Shown here: positions 10,333 through 18,601 of the stretch, piece after piece | Numbering within the stretch: position 1 is the stretch's first letter | Layout: every line of letters begins with the position of its first letter | Source of the DNA: Paenibacillus sp. FSL R5-0912 | GTDB taxonomy: Bacteria > Bacillota > Bacilli > Paenibacillales > Paenibacillaceae | DNA length: 64,000 nt | Assembly (NCBI RefSeq): GCF_000758605.1 | Contig: NZ_CP009282.1 | Span: forward strand, 1,922,001 to 1,986,000 | Direction of reading: 5' to 3' | Notes under the pieces: generated by a model | Database searches by the model: none | The model's input: the letters and a program-made list of their open reading frames with translations, nothing else | What the model was told of the DNA's origin: nothing | Program-made: the position numbers and the translations under genes

Positions 10333-10476
10333 TTTCGTACAACATTCCTCCCGAACAGCCAGATATATAGGGGGCCAAGTTGTAAAATGTACAACATTTA
10401 TGCTTATGTGAAGCTCTGTGCCGCGAATTGTGGATTGAAATTAGCACCGCGGCACTTCGAAGACAATAGTGTATTT

Positions 10477-11802
10477 CTAGTGTTTCTTGCCATCTGTAGG
10501 CACCGTTATGGTCTCGTCATAAGTCTTAATATAGTGGAATCCGTCCAGCAGCAGGAACTGCGGCGCCTCCTCCGTATTGAACGAATACGTCCGCTCCCAC
10601 AGGATGTTGCCGTTCTTCAAGTCCCATGGACGGGACTGGGATATAGAAGTGACGGGAACTGTGGTTCCTCCGGCTTGGACAGCTAAAGTCTCCGTGTCAA
10701 GGAAGGTGAACTGCTTCCCGGCGATCACGATATCATAGCCGTAACCAGTCCGGGTGACGCTTCGAATCCAGAGCTTCTCCTCGCCAAGCAGGATGGAGCG
10801 GTCAGAGGGCGCAGCCAGGGAGACAGGCTGCTCTATTTGCTCATATCCGGTGAAATTATCGAGTACCAGTTCAACAGTTTGCAGCTTGTCTGTCGGGAGT
10901 ACATCGTATTCGATTTCAAATTCCGTAAGTCCTGTTTTGCCGGAACGTGCCGACCGCATGGACCAGTAATTCACTTCAATCCCATTCACATAGAGCTTGG
11001 TTACAGCCGAAAATCTCGGAGTTTCCCCATCTTCCAGTTCATAATGCCCCTTCACAAGGGTTGAAGTTGGAGAAGCTGTAATAGAGTCATAGTGGACCGT
11101 TCCCTGATCCACCGGAACAGCTTGGGAAATATCCGCTGTAAGCAGGCTTTTCATGGCTTTGTTCGCTTCAAATTTGAAGGAGACAGGATAGTGTGCCACT
11201 GTCCCATTCTCCAGCCGCTCGCTGAAAGTAACGGTCAATGTTCTGGAGAAAGGGCTGGCCGGCTCGAATTTGTATACTCCCTCGTAACGGGTACCGTCTT
11301 TGCTGCCTCCGCCGCTCCCCCCCAGAGGATCTGAATCCGTCAGGAACCCTTCCAGTTTATCTACTCCGTAACGGAGAGAATAGTTGCCGGCAGGGAAGTC
11401 GCCGGTATATATACTACCTGAAGCCGGATCAATGCTGTAATACATCGTCAGGGCGTTGTCGTCCGCAATCACCCCGTTAATGGTAATAACCGTTCCGTCA
11501 TCTAACGTTTTGCTTTTATGGACGCTTTGACCGTATCCGTGGTCCGCCAATTCAGCGAAGGCCATGGTATCCAGCTCGCTTTTACTAAACAGCTTCCCGC
11601 CGTAATATGCAAATGCAGGATATTGATAGATGCCAACCGTCAGAATAAAGGCTGCAACTGCTGAGGCAACCCAGGTTTTCACTCTAATCCGGGTTCTTGT
11701 CTTCACAGGAACGCGCTCAAGCGCTGTTCGAAGTCTGCCCTCAAGTTCTGATGGGGTCATGATCTGCTGATGCTCCTGTAATCTCTCCTCGATCGTTCTC
11801 AT
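10477..11802 (-). CDS. DUF4179-type membrane anti-sigma factor
   Basis: A 441-residue protein with a short cytosolic N-terminus (RTIEERLQEHQQIMTPSELE), one transmembrane helix near residues 45-65 (VASAVAAFILTVGIYQYPAF), and a large extracytoplasmic region resembling DUF4179 followed by a second beta-rich domain. The first gene of the pair encodes an ECF sigma factor, so this is its probable membrane-bound inhibitor. ATG 11802 follows GGAGGTGA at good spacing; an upstream in-frame GTG would overlap that site and is rejected. The gene begins 62 bp before the sigma gene ends, a long overlap that implies coupled translation and matched stoichiometry. The inducing signal is unknown. Confidence 0.8.
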   Translation of the reverse strand: MRTIEERLQEHQQIMTPSELEGRLRTALERVPVKTRTRIRVKTWVASAVAAFILTVGIYQYPAFAYYGGKLFSKSELDTMAFAELADHGYGQSVHKSKTLDDGTVITINGVIADDNALTMYYSIDPASGSIYTGDFPAGNYSLRYGVDKLEGFLTDSDPLGGSGGGSKDGTRYEGVYKFEPASPFSRTLTVTFSERLENGTVAHYPVSFKFEANKAMKSLLTADISQAVPVDQGTVHYDSITASPTSTLVKGHYELEDGETPRFSAVTKLYVNGIEVNYWSMRSARSGKTGLTEFEIEYDVLPTDKLQTVELVLDNFTGYEQIEQPVSLAAPSDRSILLGEEKLWIRSVTRTGYGYDIVIAGKQFTFLDTETLAVQAGGTTVPVTSISQSRPWDLKNGNILWERTYSFNTEEAPQFLLLDGFHYIKTYDETITVPTDGKKH

Positions 11803-12337
11803 AACGGTCACCTCCGATCATGGCTTTTAGTTTCTGTATGCCCTGCGAGATTCTTGACTTGATTGTACCCACCGGTGAATCGGTCATCTCGGCAATTGTC
11901 TGATAGGGAAGATCATGAACATAGCGGAGTTCAATCGCTTCCCGTTGCCGCGGATTCAGGTGAGCAAGCAACGCCGACATGTCCAGCTCAGACTCCGTAT
12001 AGCGGTAGGGGTTATCTGCGGTCCATGCGGCAAGTGAAGGCTCCCGGTCGTCTTCGTCGTCCAGAGGAAGATAACGCTCCTGCTTGCGGAGGACGGTCTT
12101 GCAGCGGTTCACGAGTATCGTTTTGCTCCAGCTGTAGAAGGCCTCCCTATTGTTCAACTGCCCCAGCTTCTCGTAAAGCGTAACAATCATGTCTTCCATG
12201 ACATCCATTGCATCATGCTCATTTCCCATATAACTGTAGGCAAGCCGGTAATAAGCGTCCTGTTCGGCCAGGATTAGTTCTAGTAATGCTTCTTTATTGC
12301 CCCGCTGTGCCTGTCTGACCAGACGGCTTACATTCAT
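11741..12337 (-). CDS. ECF-family RNA polymerase sigma factor
   Basis: A 198-residue sigma-70 factor of the extracytoplasmic function group. Region 2 spans VRQAQRGNKEALLELILAEQ to FYSWSKTILVNRCKTVLRKQ; region 4 contains LNPRQREAIELRYVHDLPYQ and the helix-turn-helix TIAEMTDSPVGTIKSRI. The ATG at 12337 follows GAAAGAGGTGAGAAC; longer in-frame extensions upstream have no ribosome binding site. It is co-transcribed with the anti-sigma gene at 10477. ECF factors often control their own operon, but no matching promoter motif could be identified by eye. Confidence 0.9.
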   Translation of the reverse strand: MNVSRLVRQAQRGNKEALLELILAEQDAYYRLAYSYMGNEHDAMDVMEDMIVTLYEKLGQLNNREAFYSWSKTILVNRCKTVLRKQERYLPLDDEDDREPSLAAWTADNPYRYTESELDMSALLAHLNPRQREAIELRYVHDLPYQTIAEMTDSPVGTIKSRISQGIQKLKAMIGGDRYENDRGEITGASADHDPIRT

Positions 12338-12514
12338 GTTCTCACCTCTTTCATAGATAAGAGTCCGCAGAGGTTCTAAAAGTTCATTGTGCACAAAAAA
12401 ATCTCCACAGCCTGAACAGCTGCTCTGCTTCATGTTCTTGATGTTCTTGATGTTCTTGAGCACTACAGCCGCCCGTCATAACATGATACCCACAGACAGG
12501 GAAGTACTGTAGGC

Positions 12515-12555
12515 GCAAAAAAGCCACAGCTGTTGTTAACAACAGACTGTGGCTT
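12515..12555 (-). terminator. Rho-independent terminator for the 12594-13121 gene
   Basis: AAGCCACAG (12521-12529) pairs with CTGTGGCTT (12547-12555) around an inner 16-bp palindrome CTGTTGTTAACAACAG. On the minus strand the stem is followed by six T residues, as expected for the leftward gene at 12594-13121. Confidence 0.85.
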
Positions 12556-12593
12556 GGGAGATGACAGAATAGGTTATCAGACTAACGTACCAC

Positions 12594-13121
12594 TTAAGGT
12601 GTGTATTGCTGCACGATGGAGACGATCTGCCCGTTCTGGATGGTGATGTGGTAAGGAGATTGGCTTAGATCGAAAACATCAGTTTTGGCAAATTCCTGAG
12701 TGAACTGCTTCAGGCTGAGCGCCTCGTTCCAGTTAATGTCCAGTTCCTCAATATTACCAGTGTGGTCGTAGATCTGCATAGTTACTTTGGCATTAGGGGC
12801 TACCGGGTAGGAAGTCAGCGAATCGCTGTCATTCACGATATAGTAACCGTCGGGTATACCGCCGATTTCGGCTGCGGCTTCAGGCTCACGTTCAGCGAAG
12901 ATAGCATCGGCTGCCGCACCTTCGTACCATGTAATTTCGTCCCCGGTAAGGGTGGTTTGACCCTTATTGGTTTCGAGTGCGTGTATGTAAACCGTCAAGT
13001 GCTGGATATGATCGCTGCTCTGGGCTTCTGCGGTCTTCATGGTCGTGCTGGCCGTAGTCACGAGGGAGAGGAACAACAGGACCAATACAGGAAACAGATA
13101 GACATTTTTGTTTTTTAACAT
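12594..13121 (-). CDS. Small secreted protein of unknown function
   Basis: A 175-residue protein with a clear signal peptide (KNKNVYLFPVLVLLFLSLVT) and cleavage probably near AEAQS (residues 31-35). The mature part is acidic and beta-rich with no family I recognise; IPDGYYIVNDSDSLTSYPV and SPYHITIQNGQIVSIVQQY are distinctive. The ribosome binding site AAGGGGGAAA precedes the ATG. It has its own terminator and lies upstream of, and co-directional with, the sigma/anti-sigma pair, so it might be part of the same stress response; that is a guess from proximity. Confidence 0.7.
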   Translation of the reverse strand: MLKNKNVYLFPVLVLLFLSLVTTASTTMKTAEAQSSDHIQHLTVYIHALETNKGQTTLTGDEITWYEGAAADAIFAEREPEAAAEIGGIPDGYYIVNDSDSLTSYPVAPNAKVTMQIYDHTGNIEELDINWNEALSLKQFTQEFAKTDVFDLSQSPYHITIQNGQIVSIVQQYTP

Positions 13122-13387
13122 TGTGGAATTTCCCCCTTGGCGTAATATGACACGGTGTAAGTCTATATACCTAATTACCCTTCAGTATAGTTCTCAAACG
13201 TGTTCATACCCTAATAACGTTGATTTTCAAGAAATGTTGCAAATAAATTTTCAAATCTCCCTGCCAGAGCCACTCCAATTATTGGGTTGCTTACCTCCAG
13301 CAACCTCCCGTTGCCAGTCACCGTCGTATAAAGCCTTCATCCGGGGCATATTAAGTTATCCAACTATCGGCTGAGAGGTGACTGGGG

Positions 13388-16273
13388 TTGAAGGAGATCT
13401 GGCAAATATACAAGAGAGATTGGCTGAGGCTGTTCAAGATACCTGTGGCCATGCTGCTGATTACAGCGCTTGTTGTGCTGCCTTCAGTCTATGACTGGGT
13501 GAATGTGGCGGCCGTATGGGACCCGTACAGCAACACCTCCGGGATCAAAATCGCCGTAGCCAGTCTGGATGAAGGTGCGGCCGTGCAGGGTACAAGCTTC
13601 AATATCGGTGCGGAGGTACTGGAAAGCCTGCGGAGCAATAAGTCACTCGGCTGGAGGTTTGCAGATGCGGAGGCTGCAGTGGACGGGGTGCGGCGGGGGG
13701 ATTACTATGCGAGCATTGTGATTCCGGCAGACTTCTCTGAGCGGATGACCGGAATTCTTGAAGGTAAGCTGGAGAAGCCGGAGATTGAATATACCGTTAA
13801 TGAAAAAATTAATGCGATTGCTCCAAAAATTACCGCAAAGGGTGCTTCCACAATCACTACGCAGATCACCGAGCACTTCACGGAAACGATCAGCAGTACG
13901 GTTCTGACCGCCCTGCGCGGGGTAGATGAGGAATTCCAGTCCGAGCTGCCCGCGATCCGCAGAGTGGAGGCCGGGCTGTTCAAGCTGGAGGCGGAGCTGC
14001 CGGAGATTGAGCGAGCCGGCAGGCTGGTACTGAAGCTGCAGGAGGATTGGCCGGAAATCTCCTCGTCTGCGGAGCGGATTGCCGGACTGGCCTCCAGGCT
14101 CCCCGAGGTAGAGCAGGCGGGAAAAGCCGTGGAGCAGATCGACGAATATTGGCCGCAGATTACGGCTGCCGCCGGACATCTGGAGGAGCTGCAGGAGAAG
14201 CTGCCCCGGATTGAACGTGCTGCCCTGCTGGTATCCGAGCTGGATTCGAACTTCAGCAAGGTGGACGGTGTGCTGGACCGGGCGGAGGTCCGGTTGGAAG
14301 AGGCCGCAGCCGCAGTGGACACTGCGGCCAAGGTTCTGCCGCAGGCTGACCGGATCACCGCTGCCGGCAGCAGCTTCGGGCTTGCGCTGCAGCAGTTCCT
14401 GGCCGGGAACGGCACAGCCTTTGCGGCTGTCCCCGGGGTTGTGCAGCAGAACTTGTATCTGCTGCAGCAGGCCGGGGAAGCGGCCGTGCAGTTGACCGCG
14501 CAGCTGCGGCAAGACGCCGCGCGGTCAAGTGAAGCGCTGCGGCAAGACGCCGCGCGGTCAAGTGAAGCGCTGCGGCAAGACGCCGCGCAGCCAAGTGAAG
14601 CGCTGCGGCAAGATGCCGCGCAGCCAAGTGAAGCGCTGCGGCAAGATGCCGCGCAGCCAAGTGAAGCGCTGCGGCAAGACGCCGCGCAGCCAAGTGAAGC
14701 GCTGCACCAGAGTGCGGTGCAGCAGGAACCCGCGCAGCGCTCTGCTGCGCGGCAGCTGCAGCTTGCCTCGGCCCGGCTGGCCGCGGCAAGCGAGGGGCTC
14801 GCCCACACAGCGCAGCTGCTGGGCGCCCTGAACACACTTGCGCCCGGGACCGCGGGCGCAAGTGATCTCCGCGCCGTCGAAGCGGCGCGGAAGCCCTATG
14901 CCGCCGCAGCTGCGCAGGCGGCGGCACTGGCACAGGCTGCGCAGGCAGGCGCGCAGCCCACGGAGGCTGAGCTGGATCAGCTCAGCCTGGTGGCAGGGCA
15001 GGCGGGAGCTGCCCTGGAGGGGGTTATCCCGCGGTACAACGCGGGAATTCTGCCCGCAGCGGAGCAGGTGCTGCAGCAGCTGACTGCGGATGCGGGGAAT
15101 GCCGCGGCAGCGCTGCAGCATATTCCGCAGCGGCTGGCTGCGCTGGACACGATACTGGAGGAAGCGGGGACCGCCATCCAGTATGGACAATCCGGCCTGG
15201 CTGCCCTGCGGCAGGATTTGCCAGCCATCCGCGAAGAGGTGCATAACGCAACGGGGGGTATGACAGAGAAGATGGCGGCATTCAGCAATCTGGTCACTAA
15301 CGTACTTCCGCGTATTAAGGAAGGACTGCCGGGGGCCGGGGCGCAGATTCACGAAGCGGCCGAATTTGCCAGAACCGGACTGCCTGCGGCGGAGGTGAAG
15401 TTCCGCAAGGCAGCGGATTTCATTACTGCCGGATTGCCGCGGGCAGACCAGGGAGTGGAACGTGCGGCGGAGCTGGTGCGCAGCGATTTGCCTGCGCTGG
15501 TGGCAGGCGTCCGCAAGGCGGCAGCGACGCTCCGCGATATCAAAGAAGAGGTCGATCTGGAGGAGATTGCCCAGCTGCTGGGCGGGGATATCCAGAGCCA
15601 GAGTGATTTCCTGGCGAATCCGGTTGTACTGAAGCAGCAGACGTTATATCCGATTCCCAACTATGGATCGGCGATGACGCCTTTTTATGTCGTGCTGTCC
15701 CTATGGGTAGGCGGTACCCTGCTGATCTCGCTGCTGCGTACAGCTGTGGATACCGGCGGAATCCGCTACCTTGGGTATCAGCTCTATTTCGGACGCCTGC
15801 TGACTTTCCTTACAGTCGGGATTCTTCAGGCGCTGGTGGCGGTTCTGGGTAATATCTTTCTGCTAGGCTGTTATGTTGCTGACCCGGTCTGGTTTGTCCT
15901 GTTTGCCGTACTGATCAGCGTGGTATTCGTGACGATAGTCTTCACGCTGGTCTCGGTGTTCGGCAGTATCGGCAAAGGGATTGCCATCGTATTTATGGTG
16001 CTGCAGTTCTCCAGCTCCGGCGGAACCTTTCCTATTAGTACCACCGGACACTTTTTTCAGGTACTGAATCCGTTTATGCCCTTTACTTATGCGATCAGCC
16101 TGCTGCGTGAAGCTGTAGGCGGTCTGCTGCCGGAGGTAGCGATCCGTGATGCGCTGCTGCTGGTCTTGTTCGGCGTGCTTGCGCTGCTGCTGGGACTTAC
16201 GCTGCAAAAGCCGCTGCAGGGCTTCATCCGCAAAGCGGCCGCGCAGGCAGAAGAGTCTAAACTGATTTCGTAG
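13388..16273 (+). CDS. YhgE/Pip-like ABC-2 type membrane protein with hendecad repeats
   Basis: A 961-residue protein. The N-terminus has one membrane helix (VAMLLITALVVLPSVYDWVN) and a YhgE/Pip extracellular domain with WRFADAEAAVDGVRRGDYYA and YTVNEKINAIAPKI. A long Ala/Gln/Leu-rich helical stalk covers roughly residues 170-740. At least five membrane helices close the protein (VVLSLWVGGTLLISLL onward). The family includes the phage infection protein of Lactococcus and secretion-linked YhgE proteins. The start is TTG at 13388 behind GAGAGGTGA. Six 11-residue units of the form LRQDAAQPSEA lie at residues 373-438. It is divergent from the secreted protein gene at 13121, with about 266 bp between them. 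Confidence 0.85.
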   Translation: MKEIWQIYKRDWLRLFKIPVAMLLITALVVLPSVYDWVNVAAVWDPYSNTSGIKIAVASLDEGAAVQGTSFNIGAEVLESLRSNKSLGWRFADAEAAVDGVRRGDYYASIVIPADFSERMTGILEGKLEKPEIEYTVNEKINAIAPKITAKGASTITTQITEHFTETISSTVLTALRGVDEEFQSELPAIRRVEAGLFKLEAELPEIERAGRLVLKLQEDWPEISSSAERIAGLASRLPEVEQAGKAVEQIDEYWPQITAAAGHLEELQEKLPRIERAALLVSELDSNFSKVDGVLDRAEVRLEEAAAAVDTAAKVLPQADRITAAGSSFGLALQQFLAGNGTAFAAVPGVVQQNLYLLQQAGEAAVQLTAQLRQDAARSSEALRQDAARSSEALRQDAAQPSEALRQDAAQPSEALRQDAAQPSEALRQDAAQPSEALHQSAVQQEPAQRSAARQLQLASARLAAASEGLAHTAQLLGALNTLAPGTAGASDLRAVEAARKPYAAAAAQAAALAQAAQAGAQPTEAELDQLSLVAGQAGAALEGVIPRYNAGILPAAEQVLQQLTADAGNAAAALQHIPQRLAALDTILEEAGTAIQYGQSGLAALRQDLPAIREEVHNATGGMTEKMAAFSNLVTNVLPRIKEGLPGAGAQIHEAAEFARTGLPAAEVKFRKAADFITAGLPRADQGVERAAELVRSDLPALVAGVRKAAATLRDIKEEVDLEEIAQLLGGDIQSQSDFLANPVVLKQQTLYPIPNYGSAMTPFYVVLSLWVGGTLLISLLRTAVDTGGIRYLGYQLYFGRLLTFLTVGILQALVAVLGNIFLLGCYVADPVWFVLFAVLISVVFVTIVFTLVSVFGSIGKGIAIVFMVLQFSSSGGTFPISTTGHFFQVLNPFMPFTYAISLLREAVGGLLPEVAIRDALLLVLFGVLALLLGLTLQKPLQGFIRKAAAQAEESKLIS
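14504..14734 (+). repeat. 33-bp in-frame tandem repeat inside the YhgE-like gene
   Basis: Six 33-bp units begin at 14504, 14537, 14570, 14603, 14636 and 14669, with a degenerate seventh at 14702. Each encodes 11 residues (LRQDAAxxSEA). Units differ at a few bases, including GACGCC against GATGCC and CGGTCA against CAGCCA, suggesting recent unequal expansion. Confidence 0.95.
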
Positions 16274-16318
16274 ATAAAATGGGGATATATAACATTTATT
16301 CCGTCTTTGTCAACCTAT

Positions 16319-16352
16319 TTTGAACCGTTCAAACCGGATTGACCTGTATAAT
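16319..16352 (+). promoter_or_regulatory. Promoter with 15-bp dyad upstream of the XRE regulator
   Basis: TTTGAACCGTTCAAA at 16319-16333 is a perfect 7-1-7 palindrome. TATAAT follows at 16347-16352. The dyad overlaps the -35 region, so it may be an operator, possibly for the helix-turn-helix protein encoded just downstream. Confidence 0.5.
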
Positions 16353-16423
16353 TGGGGGACTTATTATATAGGAATATCTGGATTAATATTCGAATATATG
16401 GTTTTTTGAGGGGCGGTATTGGT

Positions 16424-17818
16424 TTGCATCATAAGACTACAATTCAAGCGGAGCTGGCCGCTTTCCTAAGAAATGAAGGAATGACGATTAATCAATTCGC
16501 AGGGGTATCCGGCGTTAACTCCGGAACACTGAGCAGTATTATTAACGGCAACCGTCCCATTGCCATGCAGCAGCTGGACCGGATTACCTCCGGAATGGGG
16601 CTGGCTGAAGGGGCGTTCTACGAACTCTATATAGATGAATGTGTCATTCATTCCACACCCGACTGGCGGCGTCTGGGCCCGTTCCTCCACCGCTGCGCGG
16701 AGCTGAACAAACTGGAGTGTATCCGGCAGGTCGTCCTTATTATAATGGACAATATTACATATGCTCCTGTGCTGTTTGATACAGCGGAGCAATTCTACGG
16801 ACAAGGCAACTATCAGGCGGCGGCTCTGCTCTATGAAGGGGTTGCCGACAGTGAGAAGTACCAGCATTCGGAACGGCTGGCCTTATGTCAGTACCGGCTG
16901 TTCACCATTAGGGTCGGCCAGGACCGGGAGGCGGACTTCCGGGCAGCCACGCGGTTCGAATATTTCGTGGAGCGGCTGGATGAGAGCGATCAATTAGGCG
17001 CTTTGCAGCAGCTGGCCGATGTCTATCTGTCATTACAGTACTGGGATAAGGTATGGCTGCTGGCCGAAGAGCTGTACCGTAAGACAGCGATTCAATATGA
17101 GATTAAGCATCACAAAGTCAGAAAGCAGAAAGAGCTGAAGGAACCTCCGAAGCCGCTATGCTTCTATATTTTATACGCATACTGGCTGCAGTCCGTGGTA
17201 TGTGACGGGCGCGGTGAATATGAGCGTGCTTTGCATTATGTAACCTTATATGCAGAAATGGACTGGATTGTGGAAGATTCAGAGGAAGTCCGGCAAATAA
17301 AAGAGTATTTCAGCAGTCAGGCAATAGTCAACACTTATCTGTTCCGTTTAATGTGCGGAGATTTGGAAGTGCTTCATAACTATGTGGAGTATATCGGCAC
17401 GGGCGGCACCGGCCTGCTCCCCGGAATGCTGAAGGCCGTTCAGGCAGCCAACCGGTTTCACTGGAATGTGGATGAGCTGATCGGGCGGTTCCTGCCGCAG
17501 GTGGAGCAGGAGTGGTCTCCCCCGGGGTATGACAAGCCGGGAGCGGAACTGCCGGATAATTACGCGGAATTGCTCTATGAACTGGCGGGATATTACCTGC
17601 GTGCCGGGGAACAGGAGCAAGGATTCCGCTACGTATTCAAAAGCCTGGAGGCTTCGGCGGAACTGGGCAGCGAGACCTGTGTGATCCGCTGTGTGCGATT
17701 GTTTGAGCAATATCGGCCGCAGGCTTCGGCTGCGCAGCAAGAGGACTATAAGAAGCTGATCAATAAAGTACAGACTGCCCATGCCCGCAGACACATCGCG
17801 CCGGCAGGTAAATTGTAA
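16424..17818 (+). CDS. XRE-type HTH regulator with long TPR-like helical domain
   Basis: A 464-residue protein. Residues 1-65 form a Cro/C1-type helix-turn-helix (INQFAGVSGVNSGTLSSIIN, then AMQQLDRITSGMGLAEGAF). The remaining ~400 residues are helical repeats resembling TPR units, for example YQAAALLYEGVADSEKYQHS and LQQLADVYLSLQYWDKVWLL. This layout recalls peptide-sensing regulators, but no specific family can be named. A TTG at 16424 follows GAGGGG with about nine bases spacing. An in-frame ATG at 16352 would place the start inside the TATAAT at 16347-16352, so it is rejected. A terminator follows, making it probably monocistronic. Confidence 0.75.
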   Translation: MHHKTTIQAELAAFLRNEGMTINQFAGVSGVNSGTLSSIINGNRPIAMQQLDRITSGMGLAEGAFYELYIDECVIHSTPDWRRLGPFLHRCAELNKLECIRQVVLIIMDNITYAPVLFDTAEQFYGQGNYQAAALLYEGVADSEKYQHSERLALCQYRLFTIRVGQDREADFRAATRFEYFVERLDESDQLGALQQLADVYLSLQYWDKVWLLAEELYRKTAIQYEIKHHKVRKQKELKEPPKPLCFYILYAYWLQSVVCDGRGEYERALHYVTLYAEMDWIVEDSEEVRQIKEYFSSQAIVNTYLFRLMCGDLEVLHNYVEYIGTGGTGLLPGMLKAVQAANRFHWNVDELIGRFLPQVEQEWSPPGYDKPGAELPDNYAELLYELAGYYLRAGEQEQGFRYVFKSLEASAELGSETCVIRCVRLFEQYRPQASAAQQEDYKKLINKVQTAHARRHIAPAGKL

Positions 17819-17854
17819 GAGGAATATTATCCGCTATAGGCTTGCAACTATAGT

Positions 17855-17884
17855 AAAGCACCGTCCATTTCCGGGCGGTGCTTT
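17855..17884 (+). terminator. Rho-independent terminator after the XRE regulator
   Basis: AAAGCACCG (17855-17863) pairs with CGGTGCTTT (17876-17884), extendable by two G-C pairs around one mismatch, followed by TTTAA. Confidence 0.8.
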
Positions 17885-17925
17885 AACGTGCAGGTATTTG
17901 CTGCAAATGGGAATTGCAGGGCGGG

Positions 17926-18302
17926 CTATGCCGTGCCGCTGATGCCGGCTGCATTAGAGATTTGGGCAGCGGTCCATCCGCTGACAGCCGAATAGAGGAT
18001 TTTACCCTGTGCGGTCAGATCGTCGAGTGCGCGGAGCGTTGCTTCCACGGGGGTTCGTTATCGAACCGGTGGCAGAAATACACATCAATATAGTCCGTAC
18101 CCGGGGCGGCGCAGACTGCTTGTTCACCTTCACCGCGGTTATAGGCAATAGCTGTATCAAAGAAACTGATACCGCATTCAAAGGCTTTGGCAACGCAGGC
18201 ATCCGCCGCCTTCTGTTCCGCCGCCGTGCCATAAGTAAGCCAGCTGCCCAGGCCGATTTCACTGACTTTAAGTCCTGTATTGCCCAGTTTTCTGTATTTC
18301 AT
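17926..18302 (-). pseudogene. Aldo/keto reductase remnant (internal deletion, frameshift, truncation)
   Basis: From an ATG at 18302 the minus strand encodes a good aldo/keto reductase N-terminus (YRKLGNTGLKVSEIGLGSWL, then FFDTAIAYNRGEGEQAV). The frame then jumps to GTDYIDVYFCHRFDNEPP, so about 40 residues of the normal barrel are missing. After the run of five C bases near 18050, reading continues in another frame as VEATLRALDDLTAQGKILYS and WTAAQISNAAGISGTA, ending at TAG (17926-17928). The normal C-terminal half, about 200 residues, is absent. One deletion, one frameshift in a C homopolymer and a 3' truncation make it non-functional. Sequencing error could explain the frameshift but not the deletions. 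Confidence 0.88.
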
Positions 18303-18601
18303 CTTCTTTCCATTCCTTTCATAGTTTTTTTGTGCACTTTTTTAGGTTGTCTCTGTGTTTTTTCTGTTATGATGAGGACCTGTCCAGTTGATCGTAAAAT
18401 ATACCCTTAATTAAAGTGCAAGAACATAGAGAGTTTCCTTGCTAATTATCCAAATGGCTTATCATGCCGGCTCTGCTGGACAATCGGGCATTACAAGGTG
18501 AATGGTGACAAATAGGAATAATGGGCAAAGTTCATACATTGTGGAAATTAAAAATAAGTTTAAATAGTTAAATATGGATTTTGGAATGGAGTTCTAGAAA
18601 G

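Larger units (their letters stand above)
8286..10394. repeat. Array A: ~51-bp-periodic TTGTA-N5-TACAA hairpins (8 copies)
   Basis: A 15-bp dyad TTGTA-N5-TACAA, with a few variants, starts at 8286, 8337, 8399, 8450, 8558, 8609, 8661 and 10380. Removing the inserted IS and one target duplication (1,667 bp) makes the spacings 51, 62, 51, 108, 51, 52 and 52 bp. Several copies extend the stem by a G-C pair (GTTGTA/TACAAC). The last four share CAACATT just after the dyad, but the remaining spacer is not conserved. Loop bases differ between copies while the arms stay complementary. No gene lies in the stretch apart from the IS transposase. It is not a CRISPR: the repeat is too short and degenerate and no cas gene is nearby. 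Confidence 0.8.

Noticed and set aside
16352..16423. ATG 16352 as start of the XRE regulator
   Set aside because: It lies within the TATAAT at 16347-16352 and adds 24 residues unlike any helix-turn-helix protein start.
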